Below, piece after piece: positions 6,666 through 15,154 of a stretch of DNA of 28,003 nucleotides. The position numbers were made by a program, and so were the translations under genes. The stretch is from a virus: positions 1 through 28,003 of the IMG/VR virus record IMGVR_UViG_3300030090_004058. One strand, given 5' to 3'. How positions within the stretch are numbered: position 1 is the first letter of the stretch; every line of letters begins with the position of its first letter. The notes beneath the pieces were generated by a model that had not been told where the DNA came from, searched no databases, and worked only from the letters and a program-made list of their open reading frames with translations.

Positions 6666-6842
6666 CTAGGGTCTGATTGTAGTTTTAAATTTATTTCCTC
6701 TGCGCCTGCGTGGTCTTTTCTTAGCAGTCTTAGCTGCATCTTTAAAATCCTGATCAGAAGGAGCGCCCTTCTCACCTTTTTTCCTCATGCGTTCACCTCT
6801 CCTACGCTTGGCATGAATGTTTGCATATAGACCTTTTTTCAT
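6666..6842 (-). CDS. Conserved-type 58-aa basic phage protein
   Basis: Read by eye in the gap after the terminase. From ATG 6842 it encodes a 58-aa protein beginning MKKGLYANIHAKRRRGERMR, then KKGEKGAPSDQDFKDAAKTAKK and an Arg-rich tail. The 'KGLYANIHAKR...GEKMRKPG.KGAPT...F..AAKTAKK' pattern is one I have seen repeatedly in short proteins of marine phages, so this is most likely a true gene of a widespread but functionally unknown family. It lies between the terminase and the next basic gene. Confidence 0.8.
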   Translation of the reverse strand: MKKGLYANIHAKRRRGERMRKKGEKGAPSDQDFKDAAKTAKKRPRRRRGNKFKTTIRP

Positions 6843-6891
6843 AATATCATTAATAAAATTAGATCCCTAGTGTCAAAGTATTAAGATAGAC

Positions 6892-8679
6892 TCAATTATA
6901 GTCAGACTCAACAATAAGTGGTTTTTTCTTATCTTCATACAAATCCCCTTCATTTTGCAATTCGCAGGCGAGAGCAGTAGCAATAACATCGTCATCGTGA
7001 TTCCCTGCTGAGGCTTCAGGTTTGCCTGTTTTATTTCTTACAAAGGTCTGTAATTGTGAGGAAACTTGAGCGCACGGTATATCAATCCCCTCTTCTTTAT
7101 CCCTCACGGCATCAGCTAAAGCGCTTATAATGACCTCTCGGCTTCTCTGATCTGTAGACCATCCAATCTTTCTCAGCGTTTTTCCAGAGACTGAATCATA
7201 GATTCTCCTCCGCCATAGCCTAACACCAGCAGCTTTCAATGGGCTTACCCAAGCTAACCCTGAGTTATTTATTTCAAGAACCACAATACATTCCCCTGCC
7301 CACTTGCTTAATAGCCCTGTCTTTCCACAGCCGACAGTTGGATCGTCTTGGTTATCAGGCATAGTTCTTGCAATCAGTTTTAGTGGACGCATCACTCCAT
7401 CTTTGTCTTTGTATGGACATCTCCATAAAAGAACAGAGTTTCTGTCCTGCTTACTGTTACCAGTGCTGACCTCTTTTCCTATCATTGAGTCTACGGTTAT
7501 AAGATAATGCTTACCAAACTCCGGTTGTTCATCCCATGTTTGAAAGTCTGCGTCCTCCTTCTCACATTCCTCAAAAATGATTTTGCCATCGCTCTCAACA
7601 AGTTTGCCATTCTTTCTTTTTGGTCTAGCAACTCTAACATTGTTGGTAATATGAATAAGTCCCTCCATATCGAAACGTGGTGAACCTGAAACAAGGAAAC
7701 ACCTTTCTTCACTTTCAAGAAACTCTTGTTGAAATATTTCCTCTGAACCTCCCAGCTTGCTGTCGATTGTAACTCTCCTCCATTTAATTCTTTCAGCAGT
7801 AATCTTATCCCCTTGTTCTGCCATGACCCTTTTCTCTTCCATGCTTAGTGTAGAGAGAATATCCTCATACTCCATTTGACTATGAATTTTCATTTCATAC
7901 TCAGGAACGTCGTACCAACCGGTAACAATTTTTACCATTCCATTACCTCTCTTACCTTCCTTCCATTCATCAAGTGTCACGGCTCCCTCTTTCGATCCAT
8001 CACTGGCAGCATCAGGATCACCCGTTATCAGTTTAGAAAAATAATTGATACCGTCAGGCGTTGATTCATCAACTCCAAAAGTTTCTGGAGAATCAGCTAA
8101 CCCTGCCTTGAGCTGTGGCATGATAACGCTGGCATCTTTAGCTGCACCCTGTTTACCAAATTTTGCCGTCTCACTACTGCCAACAATTGTCCATGTTCCT
8201 CCAACCCCTGGGGCTTTGGATTCTGCTGAGGAGGTATATCTAACTGACCGGTTACTGGCTTCAGCTCTACGATCAAATAAAGCAAACTCATTCCCCCATG
8301 GAAACGGATCAAACTCTGCATAGGTTTGTATCATGTTACGGTGATAAGCGTTCGTTGCATTTGTGTCAGTTACCCAGATCGCTCTTGTTAATCTTGTTCG
8401 CATCCACCAATAAACAATCCAGTTCAAGGCTGTTGAGGATCCTGCTTGACGGGGTTTTAACACCAGCAATCTCAAAGCCTGCTTAGTGTTAAGAAAATGT
8501 TCTACCGTCTCGAATATTTTTTTTTGTAAATATGTCGGGTTAGGACCAATGATCCTACCTTGTTTATCGATAATTCTAGCAAGACCACTAAATGCACTTT
8601 CAATGCTAGATAGCTCAAATTTTGCCTTTCCTTCGTCAGTAATAACCTTAGGACGTTCTTCAGTGCCTATTTTTTCCAT
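6892..8679 (-). CDS. terL: Terminase large subunit
   Basis: 595 aa, the ATPase-nuclease motor that packages DNA. The N-terminal ATPase has a Walker A variant KPRQAGSST (75-83), the usual KxRQxGxS/T form of phage terminases, and SSE at 168-170 in the place of the Walker B/catalytic region. The C-terminal RNase H-fold nuclease shows ITVDS (Asp397), VVLEINNSG (Glu469) and HDDDVIATAL (Asp562-564). The gene is on the minus strand, back to back with the scaffold gene, 55 bases apart. No small terminase was recognised nearby. Confidence 0.92.
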   Translation of the reverse strand: MEKIGTEERPKVITDEGKAKFELSSIESAFSGLARIIDKQGRIIGPNPTYLQKKIFETVEHFLNTKQALRLLVLKPRQAGSSTALNWIVYWWMRTRLTRAIWVTDTNATNAYHRNMIQTYAEFDPFPWGNEFALFDRRAEASNRSVRYTSSAESKAPGVGGTWTIVGSSETAKFGKQGAAKDASVIMPQLKAGLADSPETFGVDESTPDGINYFSKLITGDPDAASDGSKEGAVTLDEWKEGKRGNGMVKIVTGWYDVPEYEMKIHSQMEYEDILSTLSMEEKRVMAEQGDKITAERIKWRRVTIDSKLGGSEEIFQQEFLESEERCFLVSGSPRFDMEGLIHITNNVRVARPKRKNGKLVESDGKIIFEECEKEDADFQTWDEQPEFGKHYLITVDSMIGKEVSTGNSKQDRNSVLLWRCPYKDKDGVMRPLKLIARTMPDNQDDPTVGCGKTGLLSKWAGECIVVLEINNSGLAWVSPLKAAGVRLWRRRIYDSVSGKTLRKIGWSTDQRSREVIISALADAVRDKEEGIDIPCAQVSSQLQTFVRNKTGKPEASAGNHDDDVIATALACELQNEGDLYEDKKKPLIVESDYN

Positions 8680-8699
8680 AATGAGTCAATAATTAAAGG

Positions 8700-8728
8700 T
8701 TGAATCATTGTTTGCACCACCTTAAATT
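8700..8728 (+). promoter_or_regulatory. Possible promoter of scaffold/capsid operon
   Basis: TTGAAT (8700-8705), 17 bases, TAAATT (8723-8728), upstream of ATG 8735. Spacing is ideal, -10 is weak, and the predicted start would give an almost leaderless message. A TGAGTCA motif (8682-8688) lies in the same divergent gap. Confidence 0.35.
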
Positions 8729-8734
8729 TAGCTT

Positions 8735-9694
8735 ATGTTAAGTAAAGAATCAGCGGGAGCTGAAACAAGCAGTGACTCTGCGGGAGCAGAAGTCGGAAGC
8801 AATTTAGATATTCAGGTTAACGAAGATGGATCAGTTGATCTTTATGATGCGGGAGCATCTGAGGAAACTCCGCCAGATTTGGAAGAACCTGAAGAGAATA
8901 GTGAATTAGATGCCCGTACACAAGGCATACTAGATTCTGGTAGAACACGGATCAAGAATCTACCTGAAGCCGATAGATTGGTAGTCGCCTACGCATCAGC
9001 GCATAACATAACTTTGTCAGAAGCGCAGTCGCAACTTGGAGGCAATCAACAGCAGGTTCAGGCGGATCCAGTTCAGGATGCTCCATCTTCCAACGCAGAG
9101 GAAGCTCTTACGGGTATCAATACGCAAATTACTGATCTTGATAAACAGATTGGTGAATTGCGAGCTGAGGGTGAGCTTGAGCAAGCCGACGCCTTACTGC
9201 AAAGGCGCTTTGATTTGCAAGAGCAAAAGATCAACGCTCAAATGGACATTCGTGAAGCCCAACAAAATGCCTCGGCTGAAGAGCAGCAAGCGTTTACTAG
9301 AAGTTGGGACGATGCTGCTGACAAAGCATTAGACCTCTACCCAGATTTAGAGGACGAGAATAGTGAACTGTTTAACTTAGTACAAAGTAAATACGACTCA
9401 CTTAAAGCCACTAATGATCCTTCTCTACACAATGCCGATTGGCCGTTTCAGGCAGCAGCGGTGGCAGCAGCGGAACTTGGTATCGCCAGTTCAAAAGCCC
9501 AGCCCGCAGAGCAACCTGAAAGCCCGTTCGGCAATCGTCGTCGTCCTACGAACGCTACTCCTACGAGTGGAAGCCGAACTGCAAGCGGTGGACCTCCAAT
9601 GGATATTGCTGGGACGGTTGACCTTTCCAAAATGACTGCTGACCAAGGCATGGATCTACTTAAAAAGATCGGTCGAGGTTTGCATGAAGAATAA
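8735..9694 (+). CDS. Capsid scaffold-type protein
   Basis: 319 aa, acidic and low-complexity, directly before the capsid gene: the usual place and composition of a scaffold. The first 50 residues hold repeated SAGAE/AGA blocks, reflecting three copies of the 8-mer GCGGGAGC at 8753, 8780 and 8849. The middle (about 125-185) is a long coiled coil (ITDLDKQIGELRAEGELEQA and following). The end (TADQGMDLLKKIGRGLHEE) is a short amphipathic helix that could bind the capsid. No protease motif is visible. The start has no Shine-Dalgarno. Confidence 0.75.
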   Translation: MLSKESAGAETSSDSAGAEVGSNLDIQVNEDGSVDLYDAGASEETPPDLEEPEENSELDARTQGILDSGRTRIKNLPEADRLVVAYASAHNITLSEAQSQLGGNQQQVQADPVQDAPSSNAEEALTGINTQITDLDKQIGELRAEGELEQADALLQRRFDLQEQKINAQMDIREAQQNASAEEQQAFTRSWDDAADKALDLYPDLEDENSELFNLVQSKYDSLKATNDPSLHNADWPFQAAAVAAAELGIASSKAQPAEQPESPFGNRRRPTNATPTSGSRTASGGPPMDIAGTVDLSKMTADQGMDLLKKIGRGLHEE

Positions 9695-9768
9695 TCACAG
9701 CCTGTAGCATTGACCTTCAGTCATTGTCTAGGGGCTGCAACATAAACCCAAAATAAAATAAAAAGACA

Positions 9769-11253
9769 ATGGCTGACATAAGTCCAACTACTGCTACATC
9801 TACATTTACTGATGTAGCTAACGCAAGAGCAAAAGTTTGGAAGGAAACTTTCAAGCGTTTTGCCAGTACGGCTGACGTTCTTTCCCCTCTTGAGGGACCA
9901 GAAGGATCGGGAGCTTCTATTAGTGTCCGTAACGACCTCAAAGGTCGTCGTGGCGATCGTATCGAGTTTACTGCCTCTTCTGAGTTAGGAGAGTTTGGTC
10001 AGCTTGGTGAAGGCATTCTTAAAGGTAATGAGGAGAGCTTAAAGTTTTCAGGTACTACCTGCACACTTGAGTTCAAGCGTCACGCAACAGCTCTTACTGA
10101 AAGTTTGAAAAAGAAAATGGCTGGTGGTCATACACTGGAGTCTCTCTCAGCAGAGGTTCTTGGTAACCACTTTGGTCAGTGGAAACAGAGAGACGCACTT
10201 CGTCGTTTAATTGACGGTGTTCGTGGATCTGGAACAGGTGCAAAGCAACTTACTGATGCAATTGATCAGGCTCTTATCGGTAACGACAAGAATACAATCA
10301 ATGACATTGTTGCTACTGACAGTCTAAGTGCTGACAGGATCACTGACCTTGTAACAACAGCAGCTTGGAACGGTGTCGAACCGGGAAGAATATCCAATAA
10401 CGGATATCAGTCCAGCCAAGACACTCACCATTACTGCTTATTAGCTGACTCACAGTTATTGCGTCCTGTATTCAGGTCTTCTGCATATCTTAATCAGGTG
10501 TCAAACACACCGAACGGACAGCAGAATGTTCTCCATAATGGTCAAATGAAAGACTATGATGGAACGAAGATTCTCAACATGAGGTCTTCTTATGGCGACG
10601 TTGATGGTCCTATTGGTTCTCCATTAGCTCCAGCAGCAAGAATCCATACAGCAGGAACAGGTGCAAATAACTTCATCCTTAAAGGCAGACAGTACAATGC
10701 GGATCCAACAGGTCTTCCTAAATACTTCATTGACTTTCCTGGTTATGATTACCAGTACACTGAAGAGCAGAGTGCAAGTGCTGACGACAACGTATATTAT
10801 GTGTTGATTGTTAACCCAAGTGGAACCTTCACATTTGCAAGTTATGCAGTTGGAGACAACAACGGCAACTCAATTACTTTGAGTGCTGATCCTGCTGATA
10901 ACACTCCTTTATCTGGAACAACCACAGTTGATAATAACGCTGGTGTTTTCTCCGGAAAACTTAGCGACACTATTGAGACAGGTGCATTAGCTTTCCCTGC
11001 TAACCAGCATGGACAACCTATTGCTTACAGTCTCCTTATGGGTGCTGACGCTCTTATCCGTGCATACGGTGAGGAGATGAGCCTTAAGACTGACAGTGAT
11101 GATTACGGATTCCGTAAAGGAATCGGGTATCAAGCTATGTTCGGTGACAATGTTTGGACTGATCGTAACGATCGTGTTCGTAACTATGTCCTCGGCATAC
11201 ACGCTTACAACCCAATCGGATCAGGTCTTCCAACAATAACTGGAACTGTATAA
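9769..11253 (+). CDS. Major capsid protein, N4-gp56/DUF4043 family
   Basis: 494 aa. The N-terminal third has the family's hallmarks: GDRIEFTASSELGEFGQ, a GILKGNEESLKF block (leave-one 'GNEE' motif), and FKRHATALTESLKKK, followed by WKQRDALRRL. The HK97-like core continues with HYCLLADSQLLRP and ends ADALIRAYGEEM and VRNYVLGIHAYNP. Residues about 335-400 contain an extra Ser/Thr/Asp-rich segment (FTFASYAVGDNNGNS, LSGTTTVDNN) that may be a surface insertion. The leader is A-rich with no Shine-Dalgarno. A long hairpin follows the stop. Confidence 0.85.
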   Translation: MADISPTTATSTFTDVANARAKVWKETFKRFASTADVLSPLEGPEGSGASISVRNDLKGRRGDRIEFTASSELGEFGQLGEGILKGNEESLKFSGTTCTLEFKRHATALTESLKKKMAGGHTLESLSAEVLGNHFGQWKQRDALRRLIDGVRGSGTGAKQLTDAIDQALIGNDKNTINDIVATDSLSADRITDLVTTAAWNGVEPGRISNNGYQSSQDTHHYCLLADSQLLRPVFRSSAYLNQVSNTPNGQQNVLHNGQMKDYDGTKILNMRSSYGDVDGPIGSPLAPAARIHTAGTGANNFILKGRQYNADPTGLPKYFIDFPGYDYQYTEEQSASADDNVYYVLIVNPSGTFTFASYAVGDNNGNSITLSADPADNTPLSGTTTVDNNAGVFSGKLSDTIETGALAFPANQHGQPIAYSLLMGADALIRAYGEEMSLKTDSDDYGFRKGIGYQAMFGDNVWTDRNDRVRNYVLGIHAYNPIGSGLPTITGTV

Positions 11254-11265
11254 TCCTAAATAATT

Positions 11266-11322
11266 CCCTAGTGCCAATGGTGGGGGTGGTCTTCGGGCTG
11301 CTCCTGCCTCGGCACTATCGGG
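11266..11322 (+). ncRNA. Long UUCG-capped RNA hairpin after capsid gene
   Basis: Between the capsid stop and the next gene the plus-strand RNA can form an outer 7-bp stem (TAGTGCC 11269-11275 with GGCACTA 11311-11317), a small internal loop, and an inner 13-pair stem (11279-11291 with 11296-11308) closed by C(UUCG)G. Seven of the inner pairs are Watson-Crick and six are G-U, so it is stable only as plus-strand RNA. CCC 11266-11268 can also pair with GGG near 11320-11322. No U-run follows, so it is not a standard terminator; it may protect or process the capsid message. Confidence 0.7.
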
Positions 11323-11347
11323 GATACAAAAAGAAAGGCACTAGAGA

Positions 11348-11842
11348 ATGACTTCAAAAAAAAGCACAAAGAAAAAAACCACGAAAACAAAAGTTGTTTC
11401 TGTTGGTTTACAAAGGGACAAGAATTTAGAAGTAGCTAAGATTATTGTATCTATTGACGGCTACCAGAGAGAGCCAATTAATTGGCAAGGCATACACAAC
11501 GCTTACACTTTCGTTTACGACCCCGTAATGGGTAAGCACATCATAGAATTCGATTCTGTGGAAGAATACGAAAAGGTAAGAGAAGATCTTATCCACAATG
11601 TTATGGGAAGATCAGCAAGAGCAACTGTCTTCCAAGTGCAAATTGTAACAGTTGCACAGCATGAAAAACTTCTAAGAGATAGAGAAGCTGCTAAAATAGC
11701 CAAAGAGAAAAAGCAAGAGGCTATGAGAAAAGCTAGAGAGGTGGTTGAAAAGGAAGTTGATGAAGCTGAAAAGCAGTTAGAAGAAGCTCGTGAAAAGCTA
11801 GGAGCGGTGAAATTAAAATCAACAAGCCTTAATATCGAATGA
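11348..11842 (+). CDS. Hypothetical virion-associated protein with C-terminal coiled coil
   Basis: 164 aa. It starts with a Lys/Thr/Ser-rich stretch (TSKKSTKKKTTKTK), has a compact alpha/beta middle (EVAKIIVSIDGYQREPINW to about 100), and ends in a long charged helix (residues 105-155, EKLLRDREAAKIAKEKKQEA and onward). It lies between capsid and connector genes and overlaps the next gene by ATGA, so a head-completion or virion protein is likely. I recognise no family. A GAAAGG ribosome site lies beside a copy of the hairpin sequence GGCACTAG. Confidence 0.65.
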   Translation: MTSKKSTKKKTTKTKVVSVGLQRDKNLEVAKIIVSIDGYQREPINWQGIHNAYTFVYDPVMGKHIIEFDSVEEYEKVREDLIHNVMGRSARATVFQVQIVTVAQHEKLLRDREAAKIAKEKKQEAMRKAREVVEKEVDEAEKQLEEAREKLGAVKLKSTSLNIE

Positions 11843-13425
11843 CAAGAGCCGACGTAGTACAAAGACTTTGGGATTTTATCAGTTCTGAGCCAGCCAAAGA
11901 TGGCGCTGGAAATACCATTATAAATGCAGAGGCACGGTCGATATTAGAATCCTGTAATGCTGCTATTCAAGAAATAGCTCATTACGCACCACGGGACTTC
12001 TTTAAGCAGACTCGATCTTCTTTATTAAGAACGCCCATATCCGCTACCGTTGACGTTACAGAGGACTCCAAGGCTTACACTAAGCTAAGGGCTGCAACCT
12101 CTATAAACATTGGTTCTACCAATTCCTCTAATACATTGCAATGTACTAACCACGGTCTGGTCGTTGGTGATAAAATTAGATTTGATGATGTTACTATTCC
12201 AACTGCTATTAGCGCAGGGGTTACTTATCATGTTGTCAATGTTGCAGACGCAAACAACTTCAAAGTCTCTTTAACTAGCGGTGGTTCACCAATAACGATG
12301 AACGCAAGCGATACCTTTAGCGCATTCAAAATTATTGACCCCTTACCCGAAGGTTGTTCAATCGAAATAGATGGAAGTGATGAGGTGATGAGGATCAATA
12401 CCTGTAAATACGACGTTGAAGCTGCTTCAGTTTCTATCGCTGTCTATTCAGGTACATCCAAAACAGTCTTTTTAGATGACACAGATGACCCCGAATCATG
12501 GCAAAGCACTTTAAAGGTAGGAGATACAGTGGCATTTGTTGATGCGGTTCCTGCTAATTCAAGCTCACTGGCTGTTGGGACTAGTTATTTTGTAACCCAA
12601 ATCACCTCCTTAGATGGAATAGGTTCAACAAGTGGGGCTGATACTTACAAGAGATACATAAGATTAGGAACTTCCGCAGGCAATAGTAATATTACAATCA
12701 CTGCAAGCAGCGGAACTTTTTCAATGATCAAAACCAGCAGTGTTGTTGGTGGAGTATATACAACGGGCGCTCAAGGGAATTTCCACGAGGAATACATGGG
12801 AACATCAGGCACGAAAACCTGCACTATTTATTACGATGCCGTGAAGTTGAATACAAAAGTGACTGAGATTCTAGGTTCCGTAGTCTTAAATGATGAAAGT
12901 GTATTAACACCTCTAATGAACAATGATCAATCTGACCGGCTTCATCGAGATAGATTAGATCAGAGTGAAAGGTTCGGAGAATATGGTTCAGGTTGGGAAC
13001 TGCCTAGCGAGTTACAGGATAAAAAAGGCACACCGAGTTATTACTATATAGACGCTGAACACAATGAGGTTACCAACGGTCAGAACTATTATTTAAGAGT
13101 ACGCCCGTTCCCAGAAAAGAAAGCTAGGTTAAGATTCACTGCTTCTGTATTGCCTGAAAAATGGGTAATCCAAGATACATATTCTAATACAGGTCAGGCT
13201 AAAGATACTGGTTGTCCTGCTGATTATGATGAAACGGTCTTGCTGCCTTTTGTCTATAAGAACTTTGTGAAGTTTATAGGCTTTGACGTACTTCCCTCTG
13301 AGGGATCACTGCAAAGCGGAAACATTCTCTTACAAATTGACGAGGACTATCAGCAAGCTAAGGAAATTTTAAAAGAACTTCAGCCACAATCTGAGAGCCA
13401 GCCTCTTTATTGCGTGGCTTGGTAA
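11839..13425 (+). CDS. Head-tail connector/adaptor-like protein with beta insertions
   Basis: 528 aa. The start (MTRADVVQRLWDFISS, SCNAAIQEIAHYAPRDFF) and the C-terminal part (ADYDETVLLPFVYKNFVKFI, YQQAKEILKELQPQ) look like a helical adaptor. Between them, at about residues 95-155 and 215-300, sit two beta-rich segments: the first has the common phage module pattern CTNHGLVVGDKIRF ... GVTYHVVNV ... NFKVSL, and the second repeats it (LKVGDTVAFVDA ... GTSYFVTQI ... KRYIRL). These resemble tandem Ig-like or receptor-exposed modules inserted in a connector. The exact gene name cannot be given. Confidence 0.6.
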   Translation: MTRADVVQRLWDFISSEPAKDGAGNTIINAEARSILESCNAAIQEIAHYAPRDFFKQTRSSLLRTPISATVDVTEDSKAYTKLRAATSINIGSTNSSNTLQCTNHGLVVGDKIRFDDVTIPTAISAGVTYHVVNVADANNFKVSLTSGGSPITMNASDTFSAFKIIDPLPEGCSIEIDGSDEVMRINTCKYDVEAASVSIAVYSGTSKTVFLDDTDDPESWQSTLKVGDTVAFVDAVPANSSSLAVGTSYFVTQITSLDGIGSTSGADTYKRYIRLGTSAGNSNITITASSGTFSMIKTSSVVGGVYTTGAQGNFHEEYMGTSGTKTCTIYYDAVKLNTKVTEILGSVVLNDESVLTPLMNNDQSDRLHRDRLDQSERFGEYGSGWELPSELQDKKGTPSYYYIDAEHNEVTNGQNYYLRVRPFPEKKARLRFTASVLPEKWVIQDTYSNTGQAKDTGCPADYDETVLLPFVYKNFVKFIGFDVLPSEGSLQSGNILLQIDEDYQQAKEILKELQPQSESQPLYCVAW

Positions 13426-13428
13426 GCC

Positions 13429-14784
13429 ATGTATCCTGATCCTCCAAACAATTCCAACAGTGCTGGTTCTGATTCAGCCCATAATTTTGCGGGTGAAAAC
13501 TCAGATATAACCAGCTCAAATACTAATGGCAGTAATCAGACTGTTTTAGATGACGGTACAGTTGTAGATACTACTGTTGAAATTGGTGATCTTTTACTGG
13601 AAAAGATACAGGATCTTGCCGATTTAACAGTTCAGACAAAAACCATTCCTTATGCACCGTCTCACGCCAGAGACACCTATGGACCTAATTACTATGCGCC
13701 TCTTACGGGTGCAACAGGTGCAGATGCAAATATTATTAACTCAGCGTCATTAACCAGTAAGTTTCCAGTTTATAGGGTGTTTTTCAAAGGGTCTGATGTT
13801 CCAACCGATATTATGACTCAGAGCGTCTGGTCTATATGCAGGCATAAGGGTCTATCTGCTGGAGTTGGCAATGAGAGTGGTTATTTTCAACGAGCCACGC
13901 ACATGACAAGCCTTCACTTTGCTGGCAACAAACACCCATGGAATCCATTAATTTTACCCGCTAACCCAATCAGAGGCGCTGGCAGCTCTCAAATATCTAA
14001 CGGCAATGCCAATATGGGCGACAACTATATGCCACTAGAAAATGTCGCAGCGGTATTTCATCGTAACGTCCTTGAGGGAGCTGCTAGTATCAATCACTCT
14101 GGAGATGGATATGGACCTGAAGTCATTAAAAGTAATGCTTACAGGGTGCATTTAAAGGGTGGAGGCACATTTGATTTGAACGCAGGAGGTTATGCGGTCA
14201 CCACTCAACCCTCATTACGCATGATAAAGGCTGAGGGTAACTTCGACACAGTTGATCGAATCGCCAGACCCACAACGCCTTTGGTATATTTTTACGCTTA
14301 TGGCGGGCAATATTATACAGGTGATTATCACAACGCCAAAACCTTTACTGGAAGCTATCCCGCCAACACTCAATCCCACTCTTATATGCTACGCACAGGG
14401 TTAGCAGGGTCTAAAATAGGGCATTTTACCTATGGTGACTCTAACTATACTGGACTCTCAGTAGACGGAAATGACGGTAATTACACAACAACTGTTCCCG
14501 ATCCTGTTAAGGGCGATCCTTTGAGCTTGGATACAGGGGCGACCTATTTACCTCTAGAAAATGTAATGTCTATTACAAAGTTAAACAGCGGAGATACTGG
14601 CTATTCCTTAAATAGCACCACGGATTTGAATAATTCCAATGTTTTGCCTTACCAAACCCATGTCAGGGATAGTCAAAATAACTCTCTTCCGGTGGTAAAC
14701 CTAGCTCTAGGCAATAATGAAAGAGGATATAGCAATATCTATCAGCCTGCCGATGCTGGCGCCAGTACAATAATGACTGAATAA
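13429..14784 (+). CDS. Putative tail/virion protein with PLENV repeat
   Basis: 451 aa, rich in Asn, Ser, Gly and Tyr with little charge, as in exposed tail proteins. The first 50 residues are low-complexity. Two segments carry the same phrase, NYMPLENVAAVF (about 201-212) and TYLPLENVMSI (about 375-385), each after a Gly/Asp-rich stretch, suggesting a duplicated beta domain. It follows the connector gene by 3 bases and is the last gene before the convergent regulator gene. No tail family was recognised. Confidence 0.55.
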   Translation: MYPDPPNNSNSAGSDSAHNFAGENSDITSSNTNGSNQTVLDDGTVVDTTVEIGDLLLEKIQDLADLTVQTKTIPYAPSHARDTYGPNYYAPLTGATGADANIINSASLTSKFPVYRVFFKGSDVPTDIMTQSVWSICRHKGLSAGVGNESGYFQRATHMTSLHFAGNKHPWNPLILPANPIRGAGSSQISNGNANMGDNYMPLENVAAVFHRNVLEGAASINHSGDGYGPEVIKSNAYRVHLKGGGTFDLNAGGYAVTTQPSLRMIKAEGNFDTVDRIARPTTPLVYFYAYGGQYYTGDYHNAKTFTGSYPANTQSHSYMLRTGLAGSKIGHFTYGDSNYTGLSVDGNDGNYTTTVPDPVKGDPLSLDTGATYLPLENVMSITKLNSGDTGYSLNSTTDLNNSNVLPYQTHVRDSQNNSLPVVNLALGNNERGYSNIYQPADAGASTIMTE

Positions 14785-14794
14785 TTTAATTATT

Positions 14795-14824
14795 AAGACT
14801 TAATGAGACTTAATAAGACTGGGA
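14795..14824. repeat. Three 10-bp direct repeats between convergent genes
   Basis: Units AAGACTTAAT, GAGACTTAAT and AAGACTGGGA follow each other with an exact 10-base period between the ends of the tail gene and the minus-strand regulator. The first two differ at one base; the third keeps AGACT. A period of one helical turn fits a protein-binding array, though function is unknown. No terminator hairpin was seen in this short gap. Confidence 0.5.
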
Positions 14825-14828
14825 CAAG

Positions 14829-15125
14829 CTAATTTCCCGTTCTGTTTCCTCTGTATCCCCTGTTGTTGGTGATGTTCTTTAACTTGGTTATAGTCTTTTC
14901 TAATAACTCAATAGAGGCAGCAGCGTTTTCTTTCATTGCCTTGTCTCTTGTTGTATCTAAAAAGTCTTTCCTAGCTTTACCTTCATTAAGGACAGAGTAA
15001 GCCATCGGCTCAAGGTAACTCTGCCAAGTCTCGCCCATTTTGGCTAAGTGGTTTTCGATTTTTATTTTGTCGGATTCCGGTAATCTAAAGGTGGTGACAA
15101 CTCGTCTTTCTGGCTTGGGTGGCAT
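14829..15125 (-). CDS. Ribbon-helix-helix-like candidate regulator
   Basis: 98 aa, basic. Residues 8-45 (RVVTTFRLPESDKIKIENHL then a turn and WQSYLEPMAYSVL) follow the RHH plan: a short basic strand that enters DNA, helix, turn, helix. The rest is a charged helix (EKTITKLKN) and an Arg/Asn-rich tail. It is the only regulator-like gene beside attP and its upstream region holds three TGASTCA motifs (15155, 15210, 15230), so it is the best candidate for the protein that binds the shared operators. No CI-type repressor was seen. The RHH call is moderate. Confidence 0.55.
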   Translation of the reverse strand: MPPKPERRVVTTFRLPESDKIKIENHLAKMGETWQSYLEPMAYSVLNEGKARKDFLDTTRDKAMKENAAASIELLEKTITKLKNITNNRGYRGNRTGN

Positions 15126-15154
15126 ATTGCATTATCGGTTTTTGTGTGTGGCTT

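Noticed and set aside
7304-8692. Several plus-strand frames inside the terminase region
   Set aside because: All are shadows of the minus-strand terminase, which has complete ATPase and nuclease motifs.
11515-11862. 115-aa minus-strand frame opposite the 11348 gene
   Set aside because: Ser/Phe/Cys-rich low-complexity shadow of a Lys/Glu-rich coiled coil.
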